A stretch of 64,000 nt of DNA, taken from positions 1 through 64,000 of the forward strand of contig NZ_SNYN01000013.1 in assembly GCF_004363075.1 (NCBI RefSeq). Direction: 5' to 3'. The translations under genes were made by a program, and so were the position numbers. The DNA comes from Actinorugispora endophytica. Lineage in GTDB: Bacteria > Actinomycetota > Actinomycetes > Streptosporangiales > Streptosporangiaceae. Positions 35,932 through 43,815 of this stretch are shown piece after piece (the first letter of the stretch is position 1; the number at the start of each line of letters is the position of its first letter). Under the pieces are notes generated by a model. The model had not been told where the DNA came from. It was given only the letters and a program-made list of their open reading frames with translations, and searched no databases.

Positions 35932-37740
35932 TCAGGAGGAGGGCAGGTCCAGTTCGAACCAGACCACCTTGCCGGTGGTCTTTCCACTGGTACCCCAGCG
36001 TGCCGCCAGGCGGCTGACCAGCTGCAGGCCGCGGCCGCCCTCGTCGGTCTCGGCCGCGTGGCGCAGCACCGGCCGGTGCTGGTCGTCGTCGGTGACCTCG
36101 CACAGCAGGGTGTCGGTGCGCAGCAGCCGCAGCTCGATCGGACGCGAGGCGTGCCGGACGGCGTTGGTGACCAGTTCGGTGGCCAGCAGCTCGGTGACGT
36201 CGACGCAGTCCGGCAGCCCCCAGACGGTGAGCGTGTCGCGTACCAGCCGGCGGACCCGGGCGGGCGTGGTGACGCGCGGCTGCAGCAGCCACTGGGCGAC
36301 GTTGCCGCTGGGCACCCCGCGCAGCCGCGCCACGAGCAGTGCGACGTCGTCCTCCCGGTCCTCCGCGTGCAGCGCCCGCAGCAGCGTCTCGCACTGGGCG
36401 TCCAGCGGGAGCCCGGGCTCGGAGAGGTTGTCCAGGAGCGCGGCCAGGCCCGTGTCGATGTCCTGGCCGCGGCTCTCCACGAGGCCGTCGGTGCACAGCA
36501 CCAGCACGTCGCCGTCGGACACCGACACCTCCAACGGCTCGAAGGCGACGCCCCCCACCCCGATCGGCGCGCCCGTCGGCGGGCGCAGCAGCTCCGTCCG
36601 CCCGTCCGCGCGCAGCAGCGCCGGCGGTATGTGCCCGGCGTTGGCGAACGTGCAGCGGCGGGCGACCGGATCGTAGATCGCGTAGACGCAGGTGGCCAGG
36701 TAGCCGGGGCCGAGCCGCTGGGCGAGGTCGTCCAGGTGCCGGAGCACCTGGTGCGGCGGCAGGTCCATGGCCGCGAGCGTCTGCACGGCGGTGCGGAACT
36801 GGCCCATGGCCGCCGCGGACCGGATGCCGTGCCCCATGACGTCGCCCACGACGAGCGCGACCCGGCTGCCGGGAAGCGGGATGGCGTCGAACCAGTCGCC
36901 GCCGACCTGCGCGGTGTGGCTGCTGCTGACGTAGCGGTGGGCGATGTCGACGCTGGACAGGCGGGACGGCAGGGTCGGCAGCATGCTGCGCTGAAGGGCG
37001 TCGCCGATGGTCGCCTGGGACCGGTACAGGTAGGCGTTGTCCACGCCCAGGCTGGCCTGGGCGGCGAGCTGGCGCGCCGCCAGCATGTCGACCTCGTCGA
37101 AGGGCGGGCGGTCGGGCCTGCGCAGCAGCGTGACGGCGCCGAGCGTGCGCCCCCGCACGTACAGCGGGATGGCGAGCAGGGACCGGTCGAGCACGGTGGG
37201 CGGCGCGGCGTCGGCGTGGTGCGTCCCGGCCAGCTCGCGGGCCAGGTCGGCGTCGACCCGGGGGACGGCGACCGGCTCGTTGGTCGCCATCGCGAGGTGG
37301 ACGGGGCTCGTCGGGGACGGCACCTGGATGCGGCCCTCGGGCGCGATGCCGCTCCAGTGCATCGGGTCCTCGTCGTGGGCGACGACCACCCGCCGGATCT
37401 CGGCGGACAGCGCCCGGACGGAGTCCGGGAGCTCGACGTCGAGCTGGTGCGGGGAGAACAGCGCCTCCAGGAGGTGCACCGCCGCGAAGTCCGCGATCCC
37501 CGGGACCATCGCGTCCGCGAGCGCCCGGGCCGTCCGCTCCGGGTCCAGGCTGGCGCCGATCTCGACGGTGGCCTCGTTGAGGAAGAGCAGCGGCTCGCGG
37601 AGCGCCGCCCGCTGGGCGAGGCCGACCGGAGGGGGCCCGGCGCCCTCGTCGGCCTTCTCGGTCCCGACTGGCGCGCGGGCGCCGCCGTCCGGAGGCGCGG
37701 TGTCGTCCGCGGCGTCGGGCCTCTCGGTTCTCGGTTCCAT
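35932..37740 (-). CDS. GAF-SpoIIE (PP2C)-HATPase signalling protein
   Basis: Protein of 602 residues. After a low-complexity N-terminus comes a GAF-like sensor (about 50-245), a SpoIIE/PP2C phosphatase (about 250-465: VGGDWFDAIPLPGSRVALVVGDVMGHG and VLVLCTDGLVE) and a C-terminal RsbW-like HATPase (about 475-600: ELLATELVTNAVRHA, GGRGLQLVSRLA). This fuses the anti-sigma-type kinase and the antagonist phosphatase in one chain, as in Streptomyces OsaC-like proteins. It should tune an alternative sigma factor via a partner antagonist encoded elsewhere. Confidence 0.88.
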   Translation of the reverse strand: MEPRTERPDAADDTAPPDGGARAPVGTEKADEGAGPPPVGLAQRAALREPLLFLNEATVEIGASLDPERTARALADAMVPGIADFAAVHLLEALFSPHQLDVELPDSVRALSAEIRRVVVAHDEDPMHWSGIAPEGRIQVPSPTSPVHLAMATNEPVAVPRVDADLARELAGTHHADAAPPTVLDRSLLAIPLYVRGRTLGAVTLLRRPDRPPFDEVDMLAARQLAAQASLGVDNAYLYRSQATIGDALQRSMLPTLPSRLSSVDIAHRYVSSSHTAQVGGDWFDAIPLPGSRVALVVGDVMGHGIRSAAAMGQFRTAVQTLAAMDLPPHQVLRHLDDLAQRLGPGYLATCVYAIYDPVARRCTFANAGHIPPALLRADGRTELLRPPTGAPIGVGGVAFEPLEVSVSDGDVLVLCTDGLVESRGQDIDTGLAALLDNLSEPGLPLDAQCETLLRALHAEDREDDVALLVARLRGVPSGNVAQWLLQPRVTTPARVRRLVRDTLTVWGLPDCVDVTELLATELVTNAVRHASRPIELRLLRTDTLLCEVTDDDQHRPVLRHAAETDEGGRGLQLVSRLAARWGTSGKTTGKVVWFELDLPSS

Positions 37741-37922
37741 CAGATCAGGCTCTCTGCACTGGTGAGATAGGCAGAATCGGATTCCCCGAATATCTCCCCG
37801 GAATTACGCGGAGTTTCGGCCGTGCTGCTCCGGTGCGGTTTCGGTGCGCCGGTATCGGGCGCCCGGGGGCGTGTTTCTCCGGTGTTTCCGGGGCGGCGCC
37901 GCGGGGCGCTCGGACGGGGTGT

Positions 37923-38603
37923 TCAGCCGACGCGCCGACAGGTCAGGAACAACTGGACCTCGGCTTGGGCCTGGGTGCTGGACGGGGCGTACGAGCGCGC
38001 GGTCTCGTCCTCGATCGCGAAGCCCGCGGCCCCCAGCACGGAGCGCAGCTCGTCCCGGAAGTAGCCGGTGACCCGGACCTGGTGGCCGAGGAACGGGATG
38101 AGGAGGTCGTCGACGTCGGCCTCGACCATGGCCAGGCAGAACCGGCCCCCGGGCACGAGTACGCGGTGGATCGACTCCAACGCGTCCGGGATCCGCGCGC
38201 GCGGCAGGTGTAGCAGGGAGAAGAACGCGACGACCGCGTCGTACCGGTCCCGCTCGGCGGCGAGGTCGATCATGTCGAAACGCAGGAAGCGCGCCTTGGG
38301 GACGTTGCGGCGCGCGATGTCCAGCATGCCCGGCGAGATGTCGATCCCGGTCACCTCGCAGCCGGCGTCGGCGAGCTGGCGGGAGGTGGGCAGCCCCGTG
38401 CCGCAGCCGACGTCCAGCACGCGGGCCCCCGGGGGCAGCTTCCCCAGGAGGAGGTCGACGCACTCGACCTGTCCCTCCTTGTGCGGGAAGGCGTCGTCGT
38501 AGCGGTCGCCGATGTCGTCGTACGCCGTCGCCTGACTGGTCTCCCGCTCGGTCCAGGCGCGGTCGGCATCCGGTTTGGTTATGTCCGCTTCATTCCCGCC
38601 CAT
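37923..38603 (-). CDS. Class I SAM-dependent methyltransferase
   Basis: Protein of 226 residues. SAM motif I is VLDVGCGTGLPT, motif II EVTGIDISPGMLDIAR, motif III region FDMIDLAAERDRYDAVVAFFSLLHLPR. Resembles Methyltransf_25/11 small-molecule or quinone-like methyltransferases; substrate unknown. The leader carries an unusual A-rich run (minus strand of 38616-38633) just before the start. A GTG two codons upstream (38609) is an alternative start. Confidence 0.85.
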   Translation of the reverse strand: MGGNEADITKPDADRAWTERETSQATAYDDIGDRYDDAFPHKEGQVECVDLLLGKLPPGARVLDVGCGTGLPTSRQLADAGCEVTGIDISPGMLDIARRNVPKARFLRFDMIDLAAERDRYDAVVAFFSLLHLPRARIPDALESIHRVLVPGGRFCLAMVEADVDDLLIPFLGHQVRVTGYFRDELRSVLGAAGFAIEDETARSYAPSSTQAQAEVQLFLTCRRVG

Positions 38604-38805
38604 AGCCACCTGTCCCTTTTTCTTAATTTTTTGTTCGGATTCGGCAAACGACCGAGATAGGGCGGCGTCTGGGAATCCGGCAGCGATCCTACCCCAATCG
38701 TGATGCGGGGGTCACGCACGCTACAAAACGGTCGCAGAACGGCTGTCCGGGACGTATTACGCAATAGGCTGCGGCCCAATGCGAGTGGAGAGGGAAGGCA
38801 TCGGA

Positions 38806-40272
38806 ATGGGAAATCACCTGCCACGGCGGGTCTTCGTCGGCGGGCTCGGGGTCGGAGCGCTGGTCCTGGGGTTCGACCCGGCCGGTCGCGCCTGGGTCGC
38901 CGAGGCCGCGGCCGACAGCGGGCCGCTGGAGCGCGTGCCGCCCCTGGACGGCGAGCTGCTCGTGGACCCCGGGTCCAGGGAGGAGGCCGCGGACGACTAC
39001 GGGCACATGGTCCGGCACCACCCCAGGGCCGTGCTGCGGCCCGGGTCGGTGTCCGACGTGGCGGTGATGCTGCGCTACTGTCGCGCCCGCGGAATCCCCG
39101 TGGCCGCGCGCGGGCAGGGCCACTCCACGAACGGGCAGTCCCAGGTGGAGGCGGGGCTCGTCGTGGAGACGGGCACGCTGGACGACATCCGGGTGGAGGG
39201 CGACCGGGCGGTCGTCCAGGCGGGCGCGCTGTGGAGCGACCTGCTGCGCCGGACCCTGCCGCACGGTCTCACCCCGCCGGTGCTGACCGACTACCTGGAG
39301 CTGTCGGTCGGCGGGACGCTGTCGGTCGGCGGTGTGGGCGGGGCCACCCACCGGCACGGGGCGCAGGTCGACGGGGTCCTGGAGCTGGAGGTGGTCACCG
39401 GTGCGGGGCACCGGGTGGTCTGCTCCCCGACCAGGCGGGCCGACCTCTTCCGCGCCGCGCTCGCCGGGCTCGGCCAGTGCGCGGTCGTCACCAGCGCCAC
39501 GGTCGGGCTGGTTCCGGCGCCCGACAGGGTGCGGCGCTACCAGCTCCGCTACCCCGAGGTGGCCGCTCTCACGGCCGACCAGCGGCGCGTCGCGGCCGAC
39601 GGCCGGTTCGAGTACCTGGAGGGCAGCGTCCAACCCGACGGGACCGGGGGGTGGGTGTACGTGCTGGAGGCCGTGGCGTTCTGGCGGGACGGGAGTGCTC
39701 CGGACGACGCCGCGCTGACCGGCGACCTGTCCCACGAGACCGGCACGGAGGAGGTCGACGACCTCTCCTACCTCGACTTCGCCGACCGGCTCGCCCCGTC
39801 GGTCGCCTACCTGCGCTCGACCGGGGAGTGGTACGACCCGCACCCGTGGTGGAACGTGTTCGTACCCGGTTCCGCCGTCGACTCCTTCGTCGAATCGGTC
39901 ATGGCGGACCTGACCCCCGCCGACATCGGCCCCACCGGGGTGGTCCTGCTGTACCCGTTCGGCCGTCCGCTGCTGGGGGCCCCGCTGCTGCGCGTCCCCG
40001 ACGACCCGGAGGTCTTCCTCTTCGCGCTGCTGAAGACGGCCACCCCGGGACCCGGTGCGCCGACCCCGGAGGAGATGGTCGAGGCCAACCGATCCCTGTA
40101 CGAGCGGGTCCGCGACCTGGGCGGGTACCAGTACCCGGTCGGCACCGTCCCGATGAGCGAGGACGACTGGCGGAGGCACTTCGGCGACGCCTGGCCCGAC
40201 CTCGCCGCGGCCAAGCAGAAGTACGACCCCCGGAACATCCTGGCGCCCGGGCAGGGGGTCTTCCCGCGCTAG
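38806..40272 (+). CDS. Tat-exported FAD-binding oxidase (cytokinin dehydrogenase-like)
   Basis: Protein of 488 residues from ATG 38806 (GAGAGGGAAGG about 8 bases upstream). The N-terminus LPRRVFVGGLGVGALVLG is a twin-arginine signal. The FAD-binding PCMH domain (about 60-235) has ARGQGHSTNG with H106 as the likely covalent FAD attachment, and SVGGTLSVGGVGGATHRHG. The C-terminal part (DPHPWWNVFVPGS ... KYDPRNILAPGQGVF) matches cytokinin-dehydrogenase-type oxidases. It probably oxidises a small alcohol or amine outside the membrane with O2. The TAG stop starts a family-1 3' element. Confidence 0.85.
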   Translation: MGNHLPRRVFVGGLGVGALVLGFDPAGRAWVAEAAADSGPLERVPPLDGELLVDPGSREEAADDYGHMVRHHPRAVLRPGSVSDVAVMLRYCRARGIPVAARGQGHSTNGQSQVEAGLVVETGTLDDIRVEGDRAVVQAGALWSDLLRRTLPHGLTPPVLTDYLELSVGGTLSVGGVGGATHRHGAQVDGVLELEVVTGAGHRVVCSPTRRADLFRAALAGLGQCAVVTSATVGLVPAPDRVRRYQLRYPEVAALTADQRRVAADGRFEYLEGSVQPDGTGGWVYVLEAVAFWRDGSAPDDAALTGDLSHETGTEEVDDLSYLDFADRLAPSVAYLRSTGEWYDPHPWWNVFVPGSAVDSFVESVMADLTPADIGPTGVVLLYPFGRPLLGAPLLRVPDDPEVFLFALLKTATPGPGAPTPEEMVEANRSLYERVRDLGGYQYPVGTVPMSEDDWRRHFGDAWPDLAAAKQKYDPRNILAPGQGVFPR

Positions 40273-40358
40273 CGTCCCGCGTCCGACGCCGGTCCACCCG
40301 CTGATCTTGACCTTTCCGGGGTCTCGGAGACGGTTGAGACCCCGAGAAGGTCAAGATC
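40270..40358. repeat. Family-1 3'-end hairpin element (copy J)
   Basis: Begins at the TAG stop with TAGCGTCCCGCGTC, as in copy A. Arms 40303-40325 (GATCTTGACCTTTCCGGGG...) and 40336-40358, 23 bp with two mismatches; the 10-base loop holds CGGTTG. It sits between two convergent genes, so it probably terminates both. Confidence 0.75.
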
Positions 40359-40386
40359 GGTGAGAAGAACGGGCTGCGGAGGCGGG

Positions 40387-41766
40387 TCAGCCCTCGTACA
40401 GCCAGTCCAGTACGACCGCCGCCGTCCAGGACTGGCTGAGGCTGCCCAGCGGGGCCCCGGTGAGTGGGTGGTAGTACTCGGCGAAGGTCCCGTCGGAGAC
40501 CAGGCGCAGGGTCTCGGCGCGGATGCCGGCGGCGGTGTCGTCCATGCCGCCGCGGCGCATCGCCCAGCTGAACAGCCAGCTGATCACCGGCCACTGCGGG
40601 CCCCGCCAGTACTGCTTGGGCAGGAAGCCGGGGGACGAGGGCGAGACCGTGGGCAGCGAGCCGGTGGCCAGGTCCGGGTGGCCGGTCCAGTCGGGTCCCT
40701 CCAGGGTGGCGACCAGCGCGGCCCGCGCGTCCGGTTCCAGGCCCCCGCACAGCAGCGGGGAGAACCCGGCGACGCTGGGGGTGGCGATCCACTCCCCGGC
40801 GCGCACGTCGAAGTCGCGGGCCAGGCCGGTGACCGGATCGCGGGTGGCGGCCACCGCCGCGCGCGAGCGCGCCGCCCAGTCCCGTAGCAGCGCCACCTGC
40901 TCGCCCGACCGTCCGGACTCCTCGCCCAGTTCCGCGAGCACGTCGCAGGACAGCGCGAAGACCGCGCTCATGAACACGTCCCCGACCAGGAAGCTGCCCG
41001 AGCGCACGATCTCGTCCGACCGGTACCCGGCGCGCCGCATCTCCTCGATCAGCCACAGGTAGCGGTCGTACTCGGCGTCGCTGGGCCGCTCGCCCTCGTC
41101 GCCTACCTCGTCCAGGTCCTTGCGCGTGTAGGGGGGCAGGTCCGGGCCGGGGCGCACCGCCGCGTACGCCGAGTCCCAGCGGGGGGAGTTGTCCATGCCG
41201 GACTCCCAGCCGTGCGTCACCGCGATCAGCCCGGTGCCCAGCGGGTCGCGCCGCGTGGCCAGCCAGCGCTGCCAGGCGAACAGCCGGGGCCAGGCCCACT
41301 CCAGCAGGGCCTCGGCGCGCCGCTGGTCAGCGCCGGAGCGGCGGCGTCCGGCGTCCACGATCTTGCGCAGCGCGACGGCGTGCACCGGCGGCTGGCAGAT
41401 CCCCGAGGTGTGCGGGGCGGCGGGCGCGTGCTCGCCCAGGAGGGCGGTCTCCCAGCGCTCGGGGCCGGGGAAGTAGCCGGTCTCGTCGCTGAACACGATG
41501 TGCGGGATCATCCCGTCGGCCCACTGGCCGCCGAGGAGGGTCTCCATCTCGCGGGCGGCGCGGTGCACGTCCAGCTGGGCGAGGCCGACCATGATGAACG
41601 CGGCGTCCCAGCTCCACATGTGCGGGTACAGCCGGGGAGAGGCCGTCACCATGGATCCGGTGTCGTTTCCGGCCAGGACCCAGGCCGCGCCCGACGCGAG
41701 TGCGACGGCCCCCAGGCGGGGGCGCTGCGGTTGGGGCGCGAACAGGCCGACAGGGCCTGTGGTCAT
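40387..41766 (-). CDS. GH63-like glycosidase (glucosyl/mannosylglycerate hydrolase-like)
   Basis: Protein of 459 residues. An (alpha/alpha)6-barrel glycosidase with PHMWSWDAAFIMVGLAQLD, HGWESGMDNSPRWD (probable catalytic Asp/Glu region) and QYWRGPQWPVISWLF, patterns of GH63/MGH-type hydrolases such as mycobacterial glucosylglycerate hydrolase. Likely cytoplasmic (no signal peptide) and releases a compatible-solute sugar. GGAG lies 6 bases before ATG 41766; four extra codons upstream are possible. Confidence 0.8.
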   Translation of the reverse strand: MTTGPVGLFAPQPQRPRLGAVALASGAAWVLAGNDTGSMVTASPRLYPHMWSWDAAFIMVGLAQLDVHRAAREMETLLGGQWADGMIPHIVFSDETGYFPGPERWETALLGEHAPAAPHTSGICQPPVHAVALRKIVDAGRRRSGADQRRAEALLEWAWPRLFAWQRWLATRRDPLGTGLIAVTHGWESGMDNSPRWDSAYAAVRPGPDLPPYTRKDLDEVGDEGERPSDAEYDRYLWLIEEMRRAGYRSDEIVRSGSFLVGDVFMSAVFALSCDVLAELGEESGRSGEQVALLRDWAARSRAAVAATRDPVTGLARDFDVRAGEWIATPSVAGFSPLLCGGLEPDARAALVATLEGPDWTGHPDLATGSLPTVSPSSPGFLPKQYWRGPQWPVISWLFSWAMRRGGMDDTAAGIRAETLRLVSDGTFAEYYHPLTGAPLGSLSQSWTAAVVLDWLYEG

Positions 41767-42011
41767 GGGCGTCTCCAAGGAGCGATGGTGCTGCGAGGTG
41801 AGGAGGCGGTGAACGGAAGGACTCGTCCTGTCTGATGTGCGCGCGGGGGTGAACGGACGAGGCGCGTTAGTAAAATGTTACAAGGCGGTTCGGCGGGCGG
41901 CGGTCCGTCGCGGTTCGCGCGCCGCGGGCTCGGGCGGGGCGTCGCGGCGCCCGATCCCGTGCACGCCATGGTGCACCCGTTCGCCCCCGGCCTCGGAGAC
42001 AACCGGTTCCA

Positions 42012-42027
42012 TGTGACCCAAGTCACT
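42012..42027. promoter_or_regulatory. CRP-like palindrome
   Basis: TGTGACCCAAGTCACT differs by one base from TGTGA-N6-TCACA, the CRP/Crp consensus used in actinobacteria. It lies ~246 bases upstream of the GH63-like gene start. A single weak match; binding is unproven. Confidence 0.3.
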
Positions 42028-42120
42028 TTCTGTCGCGGGGGTGGGGTCGGTCCCGGCGGGGGCGCGCACGGTGGCCGCGGCCCCCACCCGCGCCCACTCG
42101 TGCCCATGGCCGCCCAGTCG

Positions 42121-42333
42121 AGGGAACCTTCGGCGCGGGGGTGGTTCGCGTGCCGGTGCTTCGGGTGGGTCTTTCGGCCTCGTGCCGCGCGGATCGCGGG
42201 GTGGCGGCGGGCGGCGACGGCGGGCGTCGGTCGGGGCCGCGCCCACGACGTCCGTTTCGCGCGGTTTCCGTTGGTGATCTTGCTGTTTCCCCCCTGGAAT
42301 CAAGGTTGTCGGGGGGATAACAGCAAGATCACC
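42121..42333 (+). repeat. Family-2 3'-end repeat (copy 3) with hairpin E
   Basis: The head (GGCGCGGGGGTGGTTCG ... GTCGGGGCCGCGCCCACGAC) matches the heads at 17634 and 35372-35827. It is joined to hairpin E: arm GGTGATCTTGCTGTTTCC... (42273-42294) and 42311-42333, the same as hairpin D except one inserted base. It lies 3' of the VOC gene, but no gene stop sits at its left end. Confidence 0.7.
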
Positions 42334-42501
42334 GGACGGGGTGCCCGGGGGACCGCGAACCCCCGCCGCAGGCGGCGGGGCCCGGCCGGAGGCCGCGTCC
42401 GGTCGCAGCGTGGCGGCGAAGCCGGGCGCGGACGCTCCTCGGGCGGCGGGCGGGCCCTGGTCGTCGCGCTCGGCGCGGGGAGGGCGGAGGAGCGGTGACG
42501 G

Positions 42502-43377
42502 TCAGGCGGTCGGCGCCGACACGCGCACCAGATTGCGCCACGGGTCGTCGACGGTGAGCACGGCGCCGTCGTGGCGGTACTGGACGCCGCGGTCGCGCAG
42601 GCGCTGGGCGACGGCCGCGACCTCGTCGGCCGTGGGCACCTCGACGGAGACCTGGCCGAGACCGAGCGCGGGGGTGCGCGGTCCGGCGTTCCTGCTCTGC
42701 CAGGTGTTCATCGCGACGTGGTGGTGGTAGCGCCCGGCCGAGACGAACAGCGCCTGGTTCCCCAGCGCGGCCGTCTCCTCGAAGCCGAGCGTCTCGACGT
42801 AGAAGAGGTGCGCCGTGGCGATGTCGCCGACCTTGAGGTGGACGTGGCCCACTCCGAGCGGGGCGTCCCCGATCGCGGCGGCCTGGCCCGGATCGGCGAG
42901 GTTCTCGCCGAGGAAGCGGTTCGGGTCCAGGTGGACCGTGTCCATCCGGATGTGGTCGCCGTCCCACCGCCACTGGTCGCGGGGGCGGTCCCAGTAGAGC
43001 TCGACGCCGTTGCCCTCGGGGTCGTCGAAGTAGAACGCCTGGCTGACCAGGTGGTCCGAGCTGCCGGTGAACGCCGTGGTGAACCGGGTCGCCACGGAGT
43101 ACACGGCGGCGGCGAGGTCGGACCGGCGGTTGAACAGGATCGCGGTGTGGAACAGCCCGGCGTGCCCGGCGGGGGCGTGCCGGAGCGAGGGGGTGTGCTC
43201 CAGCACGACCATCGGGGCCGCGCCGCGCCCCAGTGCGGCGCGGCCCCCCTTCTGGGACAGCAGGGTCAGGCCGACGCCCCGCTGGTAGAAGTCGGTCATC
43301 ACGTCGAGGTCGGCGACCTTGAGGGTCACCGCGCTCATCGTGGTCTGGGGGGCGAGGATGTCGGGCTTGGTCTCCAT
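42502..43377 (-). CDS. Two-domain VOC protein (catechol 2,3-dioxygenase-like)
   Basis: Protein of about 291 residues with two repeated glyoxalase/VOC units (about 10-130 and 170-290). Metal ligand candidates are His in AGLFHTAI and VGHVHLKV and Glu in GNGVELYWDRP. Resembles CatE/MhqO-type ring-cleaving dioxygenases, which handle catechols or hydroquinones. A start at GTG 43386 or 43383 is also possible; AAGGAAG lies at 43389-43395. A palindrome (43400-43414) just upstream looks like an operator. Confidence 0.8.
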   Translation of the reverse strand: METKPDILAPQTTMSAVTLKVADLDVMTDFYQRGVGLTLLSQKGGRAALGRGAAPMVVLEHTPSLRHAPAGHAGLFHTAILFNRRSDLAAAVYSVATRFTTAFTGSSDHLVSQAFYFDDPEGNGVELYWDRPRDQWRWDGDHIRMDTVHLDPNRFLGENLADPGQAAAIGDAPLGVGHVHLKVGDIATAHLFYVETLGFEETAALGNQALFVSAGRYHHHVAMNTWQSRNAGPRTPALGLGQVSVEVPTADEVAAVAQRLRDRGVQYRHDGAVLTVDDPWRNLVRVSAPTA

Positions 43378-43399
43378 GACCACCACAACTTCCTTTGAG

Positions 43400-43414
43400 G
43401 AGGAAGTATTCCTC
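43400..43414. promoter_or_regulatory. Palindromic operator upstream of the VOC gene
   Basis: GAGGA-AGTAT-TCCTC, a 5-5-5 palindrome lying just upstream of the VOC ribosome site and overlapping its likely promoter. Related ring-cleaving dioxygenase genes are often repressed by MarR-type regulators; which regulator acts here is not shown. Confidence 0.35.
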
Positions 43415-43668
43415 TAGGAAGATAATTTGTGCCCGTGTCCCGTGACCTGTGGCCTGTGACCCGGGGTCTGGGCCAGGGGTCCGCCGGTCGGCCCCGGGTG
43501 TCGCGCGGTCTTCCGGGCGGGTCGTCTCCCCCGGGGAGGTTCGCGCGCTCGCCCCGGGCGGTCCCGGCCGCCGCGCCGCCTCTTGTCGCGCCGCCTCCTG
43601 CCGCGCCGCCGTGCGGGTTCCCCGTCCGGTCGATGGGGGTTTGGGGCGGGGTCTGTCGCAAGGGGCGA

Positions 43669-43697
43669 TTGACCTGTCATGTCCCGGCTTGTATAAA
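43669..43697 (+). promoter_or_regulatory. Housekeeping-type promoter of the metallophore operon
   Basis: TTGACC (43669-43674), a 17-base spacer, then TATAAA (43692-43697). The predicted start of transcription is about 43704-43707, giving a leader of about 110 bases before the NRPS start. The best sigma-70-like promoter in the window. Confidence 0.75.
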
Positions 43698-43706
43698 TAT
43701 CAGGAA

Positions 43707-43727
43707 TGAAAACGGTTATCGTTTTTA
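43707..43727 (+). promoter_or_regulatory. Zur/Fur-family operator at the transcription start
   Basis: A 21-bp palindrome with half-sites TGAAAACGGT and ATCGTTTTTA around a central T; eight of ten pairs match. It looks like actinobacterial Zur boxes (TGAAAA ... TTTTCA core), not the TTAGGTTAGGCTAACCTAA iron box of IdeR/DmdR1. It covers +1 to about +22, so bound repressor would block transcription. Zinc control is inferred; Zur regulation is established for the coelibactin cluster of S. coelicolor. Confidence 0.65.
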
Positions 43728-43815
43728 CCTGACCGTGGCGGCCCGGACCCGGCCGACGGTCCACCGCGCCCCCTGCGTGCCCCGCGCCGCACTCGTCACA
43801 ACGGGATGGATACTC

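Larger units (their letters stand above)
41767..42501. other. 735-bp intergenic region with family-2 repeat and CRP-like palindrome
   Basis: No gene I can support. From left: a likely promoter zone for the GH63-like gene (AT-richer TTAGTAAAATGTTACAAG at 41866-41883), a TGTGA-N6-TCACT palindrome (42012-42027), a family-2 repeat with hairpin E (42121-42333), and a GC-rich hairpin (CCCCGCCGC facing GCGGCGGGG near 42360-42380). The rest is low-complexity GC. Confidence 0.6.

Noticed and set aside
43707-43727. IdeR/DmdR1 iron box
   Set aside because: The palindrome lacks the TTAGGTTAGGCTAACC pattern; it fits a Zur/Fur-type core better.
43429-43815. N-terminal extension of the first NRPS from ATG 43429
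   Set aside because: It would include the promoter and operator, and its translation is Arg/Pro/Ser-rich with no domain. The carrier-domain homology starts after 43816.
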